A stretch of 45,422 nucleotides of DNA. Origin: Oscillospiraceae bacterium (GTDB taxonomy: Bacteria; Bacillota; Clostridia; UMGS1883; UMGS1540). Position 1 is the stretch's first letter. Every line of letters starts with the position of its first letter. The notes below the pieces were generated by a model. That model was not told the origin of the DNA. It worked only from the letters and a program-made list of their open reading frames with translations, and made no database searches. Made by a program: the position numbers and the translations under genes. The DNA lies in contig SVJY01000012.1 in assembly GCA_015068765.1 (NCBI GenBank), positions 1-45,422 on the forward strand, written 5' to 3'. Positions 28,188 to 37,629 of this stretch are shown piece by piece.

Positions 28188-29087
28188 CTATAATAGTCCC
28201 AAAAGACGTTCTGCATTCCGATAGGCAATCTTTTCAAAGGTCGCCGGAGAAATCCGTCCCGCATCCCGCAGGCCCTCCAAAAGCGCTGCAAGCCGGTTTT
28301 CTTCTTTAAAGTAACAAAGGTCTGTACCGTACATGGTTCTGTCTGCAAACTCATTGAGGAAGCCCACGGCGTATTCCTTATCTCTAGCAAGGGCGTTATA
28401 GCCGCTTTTTGCCGACAAATCCAGCCACAGATTGGGGTATGTCCGCATAAGCCTTGCCACGCTTCCCTCCCCGTCAACGGGATAGTCGGGGTAGCCGATT
28501 CGATCTTCTTCTGCCCGGAGCGTTCCGATTTCTGACCAGAACGCCGCACCGTGCCCGATAAAGGTCACATCCGGATATTTTTCCAGGCAGGAAGCGAGCT
28601 GGGGCATTCCCGGATCGTCATACAGCCCGTAATGGTGCCCCACCAGTGCAGACAGGTGGAATATAACCGGCAAGGCGAATTCGTTACAAAAATGCAGTAA
28701 ATTCTGCACCTTAGGGTCGCTGAAGGCAAGGGGGAGCATCACTTCTCCCACGCCCTTGCAGCCCTCCTTCAGATAATGCTCTATCAGAAAGCCCAAAGGA
28801 GCATCGCTTGTGTTGGTATATACTCTGGGGTCCACGTTGCAAAACGGAATAAACCGTCCGCCGGATGCCCTGGCAATATCAATAACTTCCCCCACAGATT
28901 GGGGCACATATACCTCCGGACAGTTGATAGGCAGTAAAACCGCCCTGTCAATCTGCATAGCATCATGCCGGGCAAGCATCTGTTCTTCGTTTAAGAACAT
29001 TTCAAAATAGCCTCTCGAATCCATCTGAAGCGAACAGGGCCTCGGATAGGGATACTTATATATATGGGTGTGGATATCCAGATACAT
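28188..29087 (-). CDS. Amidohydrolase-2 family TIM-barrel hydrolase
   Basis: MYLDIHTHIYKYP, VIFHLSALVGHHYG, FIGHGAAFW, MYGTDLCYF. Confidence 0.88.
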   Translation of the reverse strand: MYLDIHTHIYKYPYPRPCSLQMDSRGYFEMFLNEEQMLARHDAMQIDRAVLLPINCPEVYVPQSVGEVIDIARASGGRFIPFCNVDPRVYTNTSDAPLGFLIEHYLKEGCKGVGEVMLPLAFSDPKVQNLLHFCNEFALPVIFHLSALVGHHYGLYDDPGMPQLASCLEKYPDVTFIGHGAAFWSEIGTLRAEEDRIGYPDYPVDGEGSVARLMRTYPNLWLDLSAKSGYNALARDKEYAVGFLNEFADRTMYGTDLCYFKEENRLAALLEGLRDAGRISPATFEKIAYRNAERLLGLL

Positions 29088-29099
29088 ATAGCTCGCTCC

Positions 29100-30119
29100 T
29101 TATAACGCAATAACCCTTCCCGTCTCGGAGGCCTTGTATACCGCCGTAATGACCTCCACGGTCTTTTTCCCGTCCTCCAGTGGTATAAAGGGCGTTCTGT
29201 CCTCTTTTATGGCGGAAAGGAAATCCCGAATTTGCAGGATATGTCCGCCTGTCCGTACCGCCTTCGGATCAGCGGCGGTATTGGCAACCTCGTCCGCAAA
29301 TTCTCTGTTTTCCTCCCCGGGAACATTCCACTGTGCAATGCTGTCCTCCCGGATGATTATACTGCCCCGGTCGCCATGGATTTCCAGCACCCGTGCCTGG
29401 GCCGGCAGGACTGCTGTGGAGGCACAGACGGTACCGACTGCCCCGTTTTCAAACGTAAAGCAGGCCACCACATTATCCTCCGTCTCAATGGAATGGACCA
29501 GTGTTCTTGCGTTGCCGAACACCGTTTTGGGTTCCCCCACCAGATAAATCATTTCATCCATGCCGTGAATGCCCTGGTTCATCAGAGCACCGCCGCCGTC
29601 CATCGCCCAGGTGCCATGCCAACCACTGCCTGCATAGTAGTCCGGCGACCGATAATATTTCATATGCAGATTAACCATGATGATTTTGCCCAGGCGGCCT
29701 TCTACAATCGCCCGTTTCGTTTCCCGTACTGCATCGGAGAAGCGAAGCTGGGAAATGACTGTACCTTTTACGCCGTTTTCCCGGCAGGCACGAATCACAG
29801 CTTCTGCCCCTTCCGCGGTAGTTGCCAGCGGCTTCTCCACAATCACGTGCTTTCCGGCCTTCGCCGCCTGCACCGCCTGTCTTTCGTGGAGACCGCTGGG
29901 CGTGCAGATGCAAACCACGTCCACGGCATCACTTGCCAAAAGCGCTTCCACACCGGAAAAGGGATAGGTTCCGATTTCTGCCGCAAAGCGCTCTGCTTCC
30001 GATGCCGATGCCCCTGCTACGCCGATGAGCTCTGCCTCCTCTATACTGCGGATTGCCTCAATATGTATTTTAGCGATCATGCCACAGCCGATAATCCCAA
30101 TACCTGTTTTTTTATGCAT
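29100..30119 (-). CDS. Gfo/Idh/MocA family oxidoreductase
   Basis: GIIGCGMIAKIHIEAIRSIEEAELIGV, DVVCICTPSGLHERQAVQAAKAGKHVIVEKPLA. Confidence 0.94.
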   Translation of the reverse strand: MHKKTGIGIIGCGMIAKIHIEAIRSIEEAELIGVAGASASEAERFAAEIGTYPFSGVEALLASDAVDVVCICTPSGLHERQAVQAAKAGKHVIVEKPLATTAEGAEAVIRACRENGVKGTVISQLRFSDAVRETKRAIVEGRLGKIIMVNLHMKYYRSPDYYAGSGWHGTWAMDGGGALMNQGIHGMDEMIYLVGEPKTVFGNARTLVHSIETEDNVVACFTFENGAVGTVCASTAVLPAQARVLEIHGDRGSIIIREDSIAQWNVPGEENREFADEVANTAADPKAVRTGGHILQIRDFLSAIKEDRTPFIPLEDGKKTVEVITAVYKASETGRVIAL

Positions 30120-30144
30120 ATGTCTTTATTCCTCCGTTTTTATA

Positions 30145-30816
30145 TCACAGTATGCCATGTGCCGCAAAAGCTTTCTTTACCAGTGCCGCAATCCGCTTGC
30201 CCCCCTCTTCATTGGGGTGCACCGCATCGCTCTGGTGATAAAGCTGACGAGTGGCGTGGGTAATACCGCTTTCCCGGTACACGTCCACAAAGGGAACCCC
30301 ATACCGCTGTGCCAACTGCCGGGTTGCCTGTGTGCATTCCTCTAAGGAAAAAACAGCAGGTACATTTTCCAGCGGTGCCGACCATACCGGCGACAGAAGG
30401 AAAAGCTTCACCGCCGGATCGTGTGCAAAAAGTGTTTCAATTACGTAGGCATAGGCTCCTACATAGGTATGAACATTTTTCTCCCGGATGTCTGCTTCTC
30501 CGCCAAGGCCGTGTGCATAGAAAACATCGTTGCTTCCCCCCATAATGGTGACCACATCCGGCGTGTTCGGCAGAAGAAGCTGATAGGATATGCCGCTCTC
30601 TGTTACGGCGGTTTTTGTATCGGCATACTTCCCCAGACCCAGTCGTTCATCCGTATAATATGCAGGATGGGTAATGAGAGGAGACGCCGGCACGCCCACC
30701 GTGGTGGACCCAAGCCCGCAGTTAATATGCTCCAGGGGAAACGCCTCCAATACAAAGGGTTGCCACTTTTCCTGTTTGGTGATACTGTCCCCGAAGGAAC
30801 ACCAGATTTTACCCAT
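30145..30816 (-). CDS. SGNH/GDSL family hydrolase
   Basis: SFGDSITKQ (GDS block), VTIMGGSNDVF (GxND), SDAVHPNEEGGKRIA (DxxH). Confidence 0.9.
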   Translation of the reverse strand: MGKIWCSFGDSITKQEKWQPFVLEAFPLEHINCGLGSTTVGVPASPLITHPAYYTDERLGLGKYADTKTAVTESGISYQLLLPNTPDVVTIMGGSNDVFYAHGLGGEADIREKNVHTYVGAYAYVIETLFAHDPAVKLFLLSPVWSAPLENVPAVFSLEECTQATRQLAQRYGVPFVDVYRESGITHATRQLYHQSDAVHPNEEGGKRIAALVKKAFAAHGIL

Positions 30817-31083
30817 ACCGGACCTTCTTTCTATTTCTAAAATCGCTTTATTTTCTTCTTTTTATTGCCATAGCCCCTGCGGCGCTACGGATACAAAACG
30901 GCATTTTCTAAAAAAAGTATAGCACACTCTTTTTCGTCTTTCTTTGCATATTCTACGTTTCTGTTGTCATATTTTACTTTTTCACTGCCGTTTTCGGCAC
31001 AGTGTCTGCCTCTTTTTTTGTCTTGACATTCTGTCCGAGGCTATGCTATTATATAAAAGAGATTTTTTACAGGAGGCGATACA

Positions 31084-32112
31084 ATGAAGGTACAGGCGTA
31101 TGCCGCCACGGAAAAGGGCGTTATCCGAAAGGTTTCTTTTTCTCTTCCCCCGATGGATGATTATGAAGCTCTGGTCGAAAACGAAGGCTGCGTTTTTTGC
31201 AACACTACCGATAAAATGGTGATTGAAAATCTTTTTGCTACCCCCGACTATCCGGTCTTGTTCGGACACGAAAGCTTTGGGAGAGTGATCCGGGTAGGCA
31301 GTAAGGTAAAAAAATATAAGGTGGGGGACAGAGTAATTTGCTCCAACGCACTTGTAAACGGCTACAACGGGACCTTTTATTCTACCTGGGGCGGCTTTGC
31401 TACCCATGGCGTGGTGGGCGATTTACAGGCGTATCTTGACGACGGCGGTGTATTGGATACCCAAAATGCCTACCGGGGGCGCTATGCGGCAAATCAGATT
31501 ATCCCCGGCGATTTCTCCAAGGAAAAGGCGGCACTGGTCTTTCCCTTAGCAGAAACTGCCGGTGCCATAATGCAGGTAGGGGACCTTACCGGGAAACGGG
31601 TTGTCGTGATCGGCACAGGCGTTGTGGGCTATTTTTTCTGCCTCTTTGCAAAGCAGTTTGGTGCAGAAGAGGTGGTGTGTATCGGCAGACGGCAAGAGCG
31701 GGTAGACGTTGCACTCTCCTGCGGTGCTGACGTGGGCTTTGCCGATACAGCGGCGGCAGAGGCGTACCTTTCCGGCAGGGCGGATATCGTGTTTGAATGC
31801 TCCGGCAACTGGCAAATTTTTGAAAACGGTATGCCCTACTTAAAGGACGGCGGTCTTCTGGCTGTGTATGCCGTGCCCCATCAGCCTTATGCCATGCATC
31901 TCCGTGGTTTTCCGGAAAACTTCAGCGTAAAACGCATTTCGCCCGATGTGGCCGGTGCGCTGGACGCTGTATGCACGCTTCTGCGGGAGGATGCCATAGA
32001 CACCGGCTTGTTCCTCACCCATATCTGGGACTTTGACAGCGTGCCTGCGGCATACGAGGCGGTAGTGCGCGGCGATGTTATAAAGGGACTTGTGGTGATT
32101 AAAAGCGAGTAG
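31084..32112 (+). CDS. Zinc-type MDR alcohol dehydrogenase family protein
   Basis: LFGHESFGRVIRVGSKVKKYKVGDRVI, VVVIGTGVVGYFFCLFAKQFGAEEVVCIG; promoter TTGACA-N18-TATTAT and RBS aggagg. Confidence 0.9.
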   Translation: MKVQAYAATEKGVIRKVSFSLPPMDDYEALVENEGCVFCNTTDKMVIENLFATPDYPVLFGHESFGRVIRVGSKVKKYKVGDRVICSNALVNGYNGTFYSTWGGFATHGVVGDLQAYLDDGGVLDTQNAYRGRYAANQIIPGDFSKEKAALVFPLAETAGAIMQVGDLTGKRVVVIGTGVVGYFFCLFAKQFGAEEVVCIGRRQERVDVALSCGADVGFADTAAAEAYLSGRADIVFECSGNWQIFENGMPYLKDGGLLAVYAVPHQPYAMHLRGFPENFSVKRISPDVAGALDAVCTLLREDAIDTGLFLTHIWDFDSVPAAYEAVVRGDVIKGLVVIKSE

Positions 32113-32265
32113 CCGCCGCAAAGGCCATTCTTTGCAAATCCTATTTTTTATTGACGGATTCTCTTTTGTTTTTTTCGTCTTATTGAAAAAAATCGCTACC
32201 TGTGCTACTATATAAGCAAGGGATTTTTACGATGACAATATTTTTTACTGTTAGGAGGTTTTCTC

Positions 32266-35200
32266 ATGAATCGAAAAATCATGTCCGCATTTATCATTTT
32301 ATCCCTTCTCGCTTCCCTGTTCATCCCTTTTACGGCCCTTGCCGAAGGGGAAGTGGAGAACCTATTGGTAAACGGCAGCTTTGAAGAAGAAAAAGGCGAC
32401 TGGACACCTGCCTGGGAGCTTCTGGGCGACGGTGTAAAGGGCGAAAATGCCGAAATTTCGGATAAGGATGCCGCAGACGGTGACCGTTCCCTGCGTTTTT
32501 ACGGTAAAAGCAGCTCTGTTTTTGTTGCACAGCTGATTGAAAACACAGCACCGGAAACAGATTTTACGTTCACCGGAAAAGTCAAGTATGTAAAAAAAGG
32601 AGAAAACTGGCCGCAGATTAAGGTTACATACTTTTCTCCCGACGGCTACGGCTCCTATAACACCGTGGAAGAGCCTGCCGAGGTCTTTAAAGTGGGCGTG
32701 GGAAAGTGGACCGAGGTTTCCTTTACCTCCACTGCTCCCAAAAACTGTACAAGAATTTCCCTTCTGGTTCGCCTCGTCGGCGGCGGCGAATGCTATTGGG
32801 ACGATGTGAAGTTCACCGGCCGCAGAGCCACGTCCGAAGAGCTGGCGGCGGCACAGAAGGCCGCTACAGAGCTGCATCTTTCCGAAGATGCCGGCCCGGT
32901 TGCCTCTCCCTCCCCCTCTCAGCTTATCAGCTACACCTCTGAAGGGAATGACACCTACAACTTTGTAAAAAACGGCGATTTTGAAGTGGTAAACACGAAA
33001 GGTCTGCCCACGGGCTTCTCTCTTACCGGCGGTAAGGTGGGCGAAAACATAGTTGTCAGCACGGAGGACCCCTATGAAGGCAATAACAGCGTCCGTTTCT
33101 ACGGCACCTCCTCTAATATTTTTATATCCCAGATGCTCTACGGTCTCCTCCCCGGAGAGGCGTATAAAGTAACAGCCGCACTGAAGGTTGTGAAGCCCGG
33201 CGGTCAGAGCTTCGTCAAGTTTGAATTCCAGGATGAAAACAATCAGGTTATCGGCGAGGCGGGATGCGATTTTAAAAAGGCATGGAAGGACGGCGTCTGG
33301 TCTCTCGTGGAGGATAAGGTGGAAATTCCGGCAGGTACGGCACGTGTTTCCATGCTCGTTCGGCTTGTGGGCGGCGGCGAATGCTACTGGGATGACGTGA
33401 AGGTCATCGGCAAAGCCAGCGATACCATGGCGGCCAAAGTTTATTATGCCGAAGAGTTTTCGGAAACGGTTTCCGAAGAAGTTATCGAGGATCCTACGGC
33501 ATATAAGCCCCCCTACGGTAACACCGGCAACCTTCTGACAAATGCTGATTTTGAGGCGGTTTCCGGCAATGCCTTATCCGGCTGGTCCTCCAGAACTGGC
33601 TTCGGCACGGCTACCTCCTGTGCCTTTGTGGAAACCGAGCAGGTACATTCCGGCAGTACGGCGTTAAAGCTTGTGGATACAACAGGCTCCAATAACCCCT
33701 TTATTTCGCAAATTGTTCCCGTTGTGGGGAACGCAGAATACCAGATATCCTTCTGGGTGAAAAAGGAAAGCGGCGTTTGCGACCCCGTAATTAAGTTTGA
33801 ATTCTGGGGTGACAGAACACTCGCCGGTGCAAGCACTGTGGCGGAAACTGCGGTGGATGCCGGTCGGGAAGCCCCCAACGAATGGAAGCAGCATATTCTC
33901 ACCTTCCGAGCACCCAGTAATGCCCTCGACGTTACGATTTTGGTCCGTATTCTGGGCGAAGGTGTAACATATTTTGACGATATCAGCTTCTATATGACCG
34001 CTCCGCCCTCCGCCTTTATTCTGGATACAGACTGGGTCTTCTATTATTCCGATTGGGAAAAGGGCACCATCACCTCCCAGGCACAGCTTGCCTTCTTCCC
34101 CGAGCTTACCGATGCCCTTGTGGACTTTTCCATCAAAGACGGCGAAACGGTTATCTTTGCGAAAAAAGGCGTGGTATCCGAAAACGGCATCGCCGGTGTG
34201 GACTTTGATCTGTCTCTTTTGAAGGAGAAGAAGAAAAAATACATAGTGGAAGCTTCCATATACGGAAAGGACGGTAAGGTTTTAGAAACCCGTACCCAGC
34301 AGATTTATAAATACGACCGTCCCAAGTACCTCCGTGAAGACGGCATCTTCATGAAAAACGGCGTAGAGCCCATTGCGCCCGTGTTTGCCTATCACTGTTC
34401 CCACTATCCGGAGGCCGCCTCTGCCGGCATCAACATCGTGCAGGGTAACGCCATGACAAGTGTAGAGGCACATCTCCAGTATCTGAACGATGCACAAAAG
34501 AACGGGCTTATGATTCTGGTACCTCTTTATGTAAACATGAAGCCTGCCGGACATATTGACAATGTGGAAACCACTATTGATGTCATCAACGCCATCAAGG
34601 ATCATCCGGCTTTGTTCGGCTATGCAGTTATGGACGAACCGTTCCTTGCGGCAGAGAACCCGGAACGGGATATGCGCAATTCCTACCGCCTCATCCGGGA
34701 CCTTGACGATAATCATCCGGTGTATACCGTTGAAGCGGTTGCAGGCTTTTACAGAACCTGCTCCAAGTATGTAGACGTTCTCGCCATTGACCCCTACGGC
34801 GTGGCAACCGACCGCAATTCCTCCAATGCCACCATGCTTGCACTGGAAGCGGTAAAATACCAAAAGCCGGTCTGGACGCTTTTAGAAGCCTTCCGGCATC
34901 CGGACGGACATTATCCCACGGGTGACGAAGAAAGAAACATGATTTACCAGGTTCTGATTGCCGGCTCCAGTGCCATCGGCTACTACAGCTTCAGCGATTC
35001 CGAAGTGGATGAAAACGGCAAATACACCGTTCCGATTTTTGAAATGGACGATATCTGGAGCTCCATTAACCTGTATAACGAAAAGGAATACAAAGAAACC
35101 TTCGATCATTTCGTATTCGGTAACAGCCCTGCGTTTAACGAAAACAGAGGCGACGATTTCTGGTACAGCAGCTGGGTGAAGGGGAATGATATCTACATGG

Positions 35201-35949
35201 CCGTACTGGGTATGAAGAAGGGGCAGACGATAAACGCTTCCGTTCCTCTCACAGACTTCAGCGGTACCATCTCTGTGGGTGACTATACCGCGACAGTGAT
35301 TGCCGGTGCCCCGGAAGGTACCATCAGCGGCAACGGTACACTGGACGTAACGCTTTCCGGTGCACAGACCGTTTTATACAAAATCACCCCCGGCACACCG
35401 CTTGATTTTAGTGCCCTAGGCAAAACAAGGCTGGATGACCTTGCCTCCCATTCCTGGGCCAGGGCACAGATTGCACGGCTTGACGAAAAGGATATTATTA
35501 ACAAAATCTCGACCTGGTCCTTCCAGCCCGGCGAAAATATCACCCGTGCCGATTTTGCATACTTCCTCATCCGCACACTGGGTCTCACCGCTGACAGCAC
35601 CGAGCAGTTTGCCGATGTGGATCCAAATAAATACTACGCCAAGGAAATTGCGATCGGCAAAGCCTTAGGGATTCTAAACGGCGTGGGCGACAATAAGTAT
35701 AACCCGGAAGCCGCCATTTCCCGTCAGGATATGATGACCATTATCGCACGGGGTATGCAGCTGACAGGGGAAGCGGACCTCTCCGCCTTCTCCGACCGGG
35801 ATGCCATTGCCGATTACGCACTGGAATGTGTGAAGGCTATGATCGCCTCCGGTCTTATCAAAGGAAACGCCGACGGCACCATTAACCCCAGAGGTAACAC
35901 AACAAGAGCAGAATCTGCTGTGATTATGGCAAGAATTCTGGATATGTAA
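32266..35949 (+). CDS. Large SLH-domain surface protein: signal peptide, three CBM-like modules, TIM-barrel glycosidase-like domain, SLH repeats
   Basis: 1227 aa; three modules ending LVRLVGGGECYWDDVKFTG, LVRLVGGGECYWDDVKVIG, LVRILGEGVTYFDDISFY; FGYAVMDEPFLAAENPERDM; C-terminal SLH ENITRADFAYFLIRTLGL, ILNGVGDNKYNPEAAISRQD, LIKGNADGTINPRGNTTRAESAVIMARIL. Confidence 0.93.
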   Translation: MNRKIMSAFIILSLLASLFIPFTALAEGEVENLLVNGSFEEEKGDWTPAWELLGDGVKGENAEISDKDAADGDRSLRFYGKSSSVFVAQLIENTAPETDFTFTGKVKYVKKGENWPQIKVTYFSPDGYGSYNTVEEPAEVFKVGVGKWTEVSFTSTAPKNCTRISLLVRLVGGGECYWDDVKFTGRRATSEELAAAQKAATELHLSEDAGPVASPSPSQLISYTSEGNDTYNFVKNGDFEVVNTKGLPTGFSLTGGKVGENIVVSTEDPYEGNNSVRFYGTSSNIFISQMLYGLLPGEAYKVTAALKVVKPGGQSFVKFEFQDENNQVIGEAGCDFKKAWKDGVWSLVEDKVEIPAGTARVSMLVRLVGGGECYWDDVKVIGKASDTMAAKVYYAEEFSETVSEEVIEDPTAYKPPYGNTGNLLTNADFEAVSGNALSGWSSRTGFGTATSCAFVETEQVHSGSTALKLVDTTGSNNPFISQIVPVVGNAEYQISFWVKKESGVCDPVIKFEFWGDRTLAGASTVAETAVDAGREAPNEWKQHILTFRAPSNALDVTILVRILGEGVTYFDDISFYMTAPPSAFILDTDWVFYYSDWEKGTITSQAQLAFFPELTDALVDFSIKDGETVIFAKKGVVSENGIAGVDFDLSLLKEKKKKYIVEASIYGKDGKVLETRTQQIYKYDRPKYLREDGIFMKNGVEPIAPVFAYHCSHYPEAASAGINIVQGNAMTSVEAHLQYLNDAQKNGLMILVPLYVNMKPAGHIDNVETTIDVINAIKDHPALFGYAVMDEPFLAAENPERDMRNSYRLIRDLDDNHPVYTVEAVAGFYRTCSKYVDVLAIDPYGVATDRNSSNATMLALEAVKYQKPVWTLLEAFRHPDGHYPTGDEERNMIYQVLIAGSSAIGYYSFSDSEVDENGKYTVPIFEMDDIWSSINLYNEKEYKETFDHFVFGNSPAFNENRGDDFWYSSWVKGNDIYMAVLGMKKGQTINASVPLTDFSGTISVGDYTATVIAGAPEGTISGNGTLDVTLSGAQTVLYKITPGTPLDFSALGKTRLDDLASHSWARAQIARLDEKDIINKISTWSFQPGENITRADFAYFLIRTLGLTADSTEQFADVDPNKYYAKEIAIGKALGILNGVGDNKYNPEAAISRQDMMTIIARGMQLTGEADLSAFSDRDAIADYALECVKAMIASGLIKGNADGTINPRGNTTRAESAVIMARILDM

Positions 35950-35958
35950 TGCGATAAC

Positions 35959-36003
35959 AAAAAAGTAGGCACATGGTGGTTTTCCATGTGTCTACTTTTT
36001 ATT
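35959..36003 (+). terminator. Rho-independent terminator after the SLH gene
   Basis: aaaaagtaggcacatgg-tggtttt-ccatgtgtctactttttatttt. Confidence 0.88.
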
Positions 36004-36083
36004 TTGCTGCTTTAAAAAATCGTGTGATTTTCGTTATACCAAAACCGCTGACAGCGGCCTGAAGATTCCAACCTTATATTAAT

Positions 36084-36109
36084 GCGGCGTGTCCCTCGGG
36101 ACACGCCGC
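36084..36109. repeat. Perfect GC-rich palindrome in convergent intergenic space
   Basis: gcggcgtgtccc-tc-gggacacgccgc; possible terminator for the minus-strand GH4 gene or a dispersed repeat. Confidence 0.7.
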
Positions 36110-36127
36110 AATCTATATATTTCCTTT

Positions 36128-37462
36128 TTAAATCCAGTCCTTGGGAAGAAATTGCTTATTGTATTCCATAACCTCGTGGGCCACAGCCTTCACCTTGGTG
36201 AAATCCTGCACCAGCGGATCTTGGCAAAGTGCGGCAACCAACTTGTCTTCGTTCCATTCCATAGCGGCTTCCATAAACAGCTCTTCCCGCATTGCCGTAG
36301 CCATTACAATGGGGACAACCTGCTTCGGCAGGGGATGGGCAATCGCCGGATGCACACCGGTTCCATCCATATTGACCCAGGTTTCAACCACGATATCCAT
36401 GGGAAGCTCACGAACCTGACCTAAGTTCCGGTAGTTACATACGTCATACAACGGACGGCCGCCCGCCAGGGCCTCAATGGCACGTCCCATTTTTTCTTCG
36501 CTGACGCGAAGCGGCGGAACCTCGCCTTTTTTTACCCAATCCACAATACCGGCACGGAGGCGTTCCACCGTCTTGGGCCGTTCGTCAATGCGGTCATAGT
36601 GCATGCCGAAGGTATCACGGTTTGCCTGTGTACCGGTGGTCTGGAAGTAGAATTCTGCACAGTGCTCATCGGAAAGACCCGGCATAACGCCCAGCATATC
36701 CCAGAGAATGAAGCGGATTCTCTGATTTTCCTTTCCGGCAAAAAAGTCGTTCATGGTGATGGTATCCCCTCGCCATGCCGCTTCAATCATACCCTTATCA
36801 CGCATAATCTGTAGTGCATCCTCGCCCTTAAACTTTACCTCTGTGAGAAAGGAGCAATGGTCCACACCCGATACGGAAAAGCTTACATCCTCAAAGCCGG
36901 ATGCACCGAAATAGGGGAGCAGGATTTCCAGGTGATTCATAATACCGTGGCAAAAGCCGATGGATTCCACGTCCTCGTATTTCTGTACGCAGCGAGCCAA
37001 AGCGGTCAGCGGATTGGTCACATTCAGCATGATGGCTCCGGGACAGAGCTTCTTCATTTTCCGTGCAATCCGGATAAATTCCGGTACGTGGCGAATCGTG
37101 CGGCTGGCACCGGCAATGCCCGATTCACTGCCTTTTACATTATAAAAGCCGCGACGGCGTGCGATATAATGGTCCTCCAGCTCTGCTGCCAGGAAACCGT
37201 GAGAAATGGCTACCAGCACATAATCTGCCCCATCCAAGGCATCGTCCTCGTTTAAGGTCTTGGTAATCGTGATTGCTTTGTCGGAATACTTGTCATTGTA
37301 CATATTAATGAATGCGTACACATCTTCCAGATTCTTTTCCTGCAAATCGTACAGGCAAAACTCTGTATCCTTGTCAAAGAAGTCATTGTCCAATAGCGTG
37401 GAGTAAACCCCGGCAGTCCAGGAATAGGACCCGCCGCCGATAATGGTAATTTTCAGCTTCAT
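36128..37462 (-). CDS. Glycoside hydrolase family 4 (NAD-dependent alpha-glycosidase/galacturonidase-like)
   Basis: MKLKITIIGGGSYSWTAGV, LNVTNPLTALARCVQKY, IGFCHGIMNHL, GVDHCSFL. Confidence 0.92.
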   Translation of the reverse strand: MKLKITIIGGGSYSWTAGVYSTLLDNDFFDKDTEFCLYDLQEKNLEDVYAFINMYNDKYSDKAITITKTLNEDDALDGADYVLVAISHGFLAAELEDHYIARRRGFYNVKGSESGIAGASRTIRHVPEFIRIARKMKKLCPGAIMLNVTNPLTALARCVQKYEDVESIGFCHGIMNHLEILLPYFGASGFEDVSFSVSGVDHCSFLTEVKFKGEDALQIMRDKGMIEAAWRGDTITMNDFFAGKENQRIRFILWDMLGVMPGLSDEHCAEFYFQTTGTQANRDTFGMHYDRIDERPKTVERLRAGIVDWVKKGEVPPLRVSEEKMGRAIEALAGGRPLYDVCNYRNLGQVRELPMDIVVETWVNMDGTGVHPAIAHPLPKQVVPIVMATAMREELFMEAAMEWNEDKLVAALCQDPLVQDFTKVKAVAHEVMEYNKQFLPKDWI

Positions 37463-37528
37463 ATTGATCTGCCCTTTCTGTTACGTTATTTTTGTTCTGT
37501 CCGGTGCTTTGACCGATAATATGCAGAG

Positions 37529-37557
37529 ATTATACACTAATTCTCTTCAGATGTCAA
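37529..37557 (-). promoter_or_regulatory. Consensus sigma-A-type promoter of the GH4 gene
   Basis: Minus strand TTGACA (37557-37552), 17-bp spacer, TATAAT (37534-37529). Confidence 0.85.
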
Positions 37558-37572
37558 TACAGAAAAAGAAAG

Positions 37573-37629
37573 AGGTAAATATTTTACTGTATAAGGCGTT
37601 ATTAGGTAAATATTTTACTATTATAAGGC
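37573..37629. repeat. Tandem direct repeat (31-bp period) upstream of the GH4 promoter
   Basis: aggtaaatattttactgtataaggc (37573) and aggtaaatattttactattataaggc (37604); each contains a gtaaa-tat-tttac dyad. Confidence 0.8.

Noticed and set aside
29232-30263. 343-aa plus-strand ORF
   Set aside because: Antisense to the Gfo/Idh gene (29100-30119), which has clear motifs; the plus-strand product has no recognizable domain.
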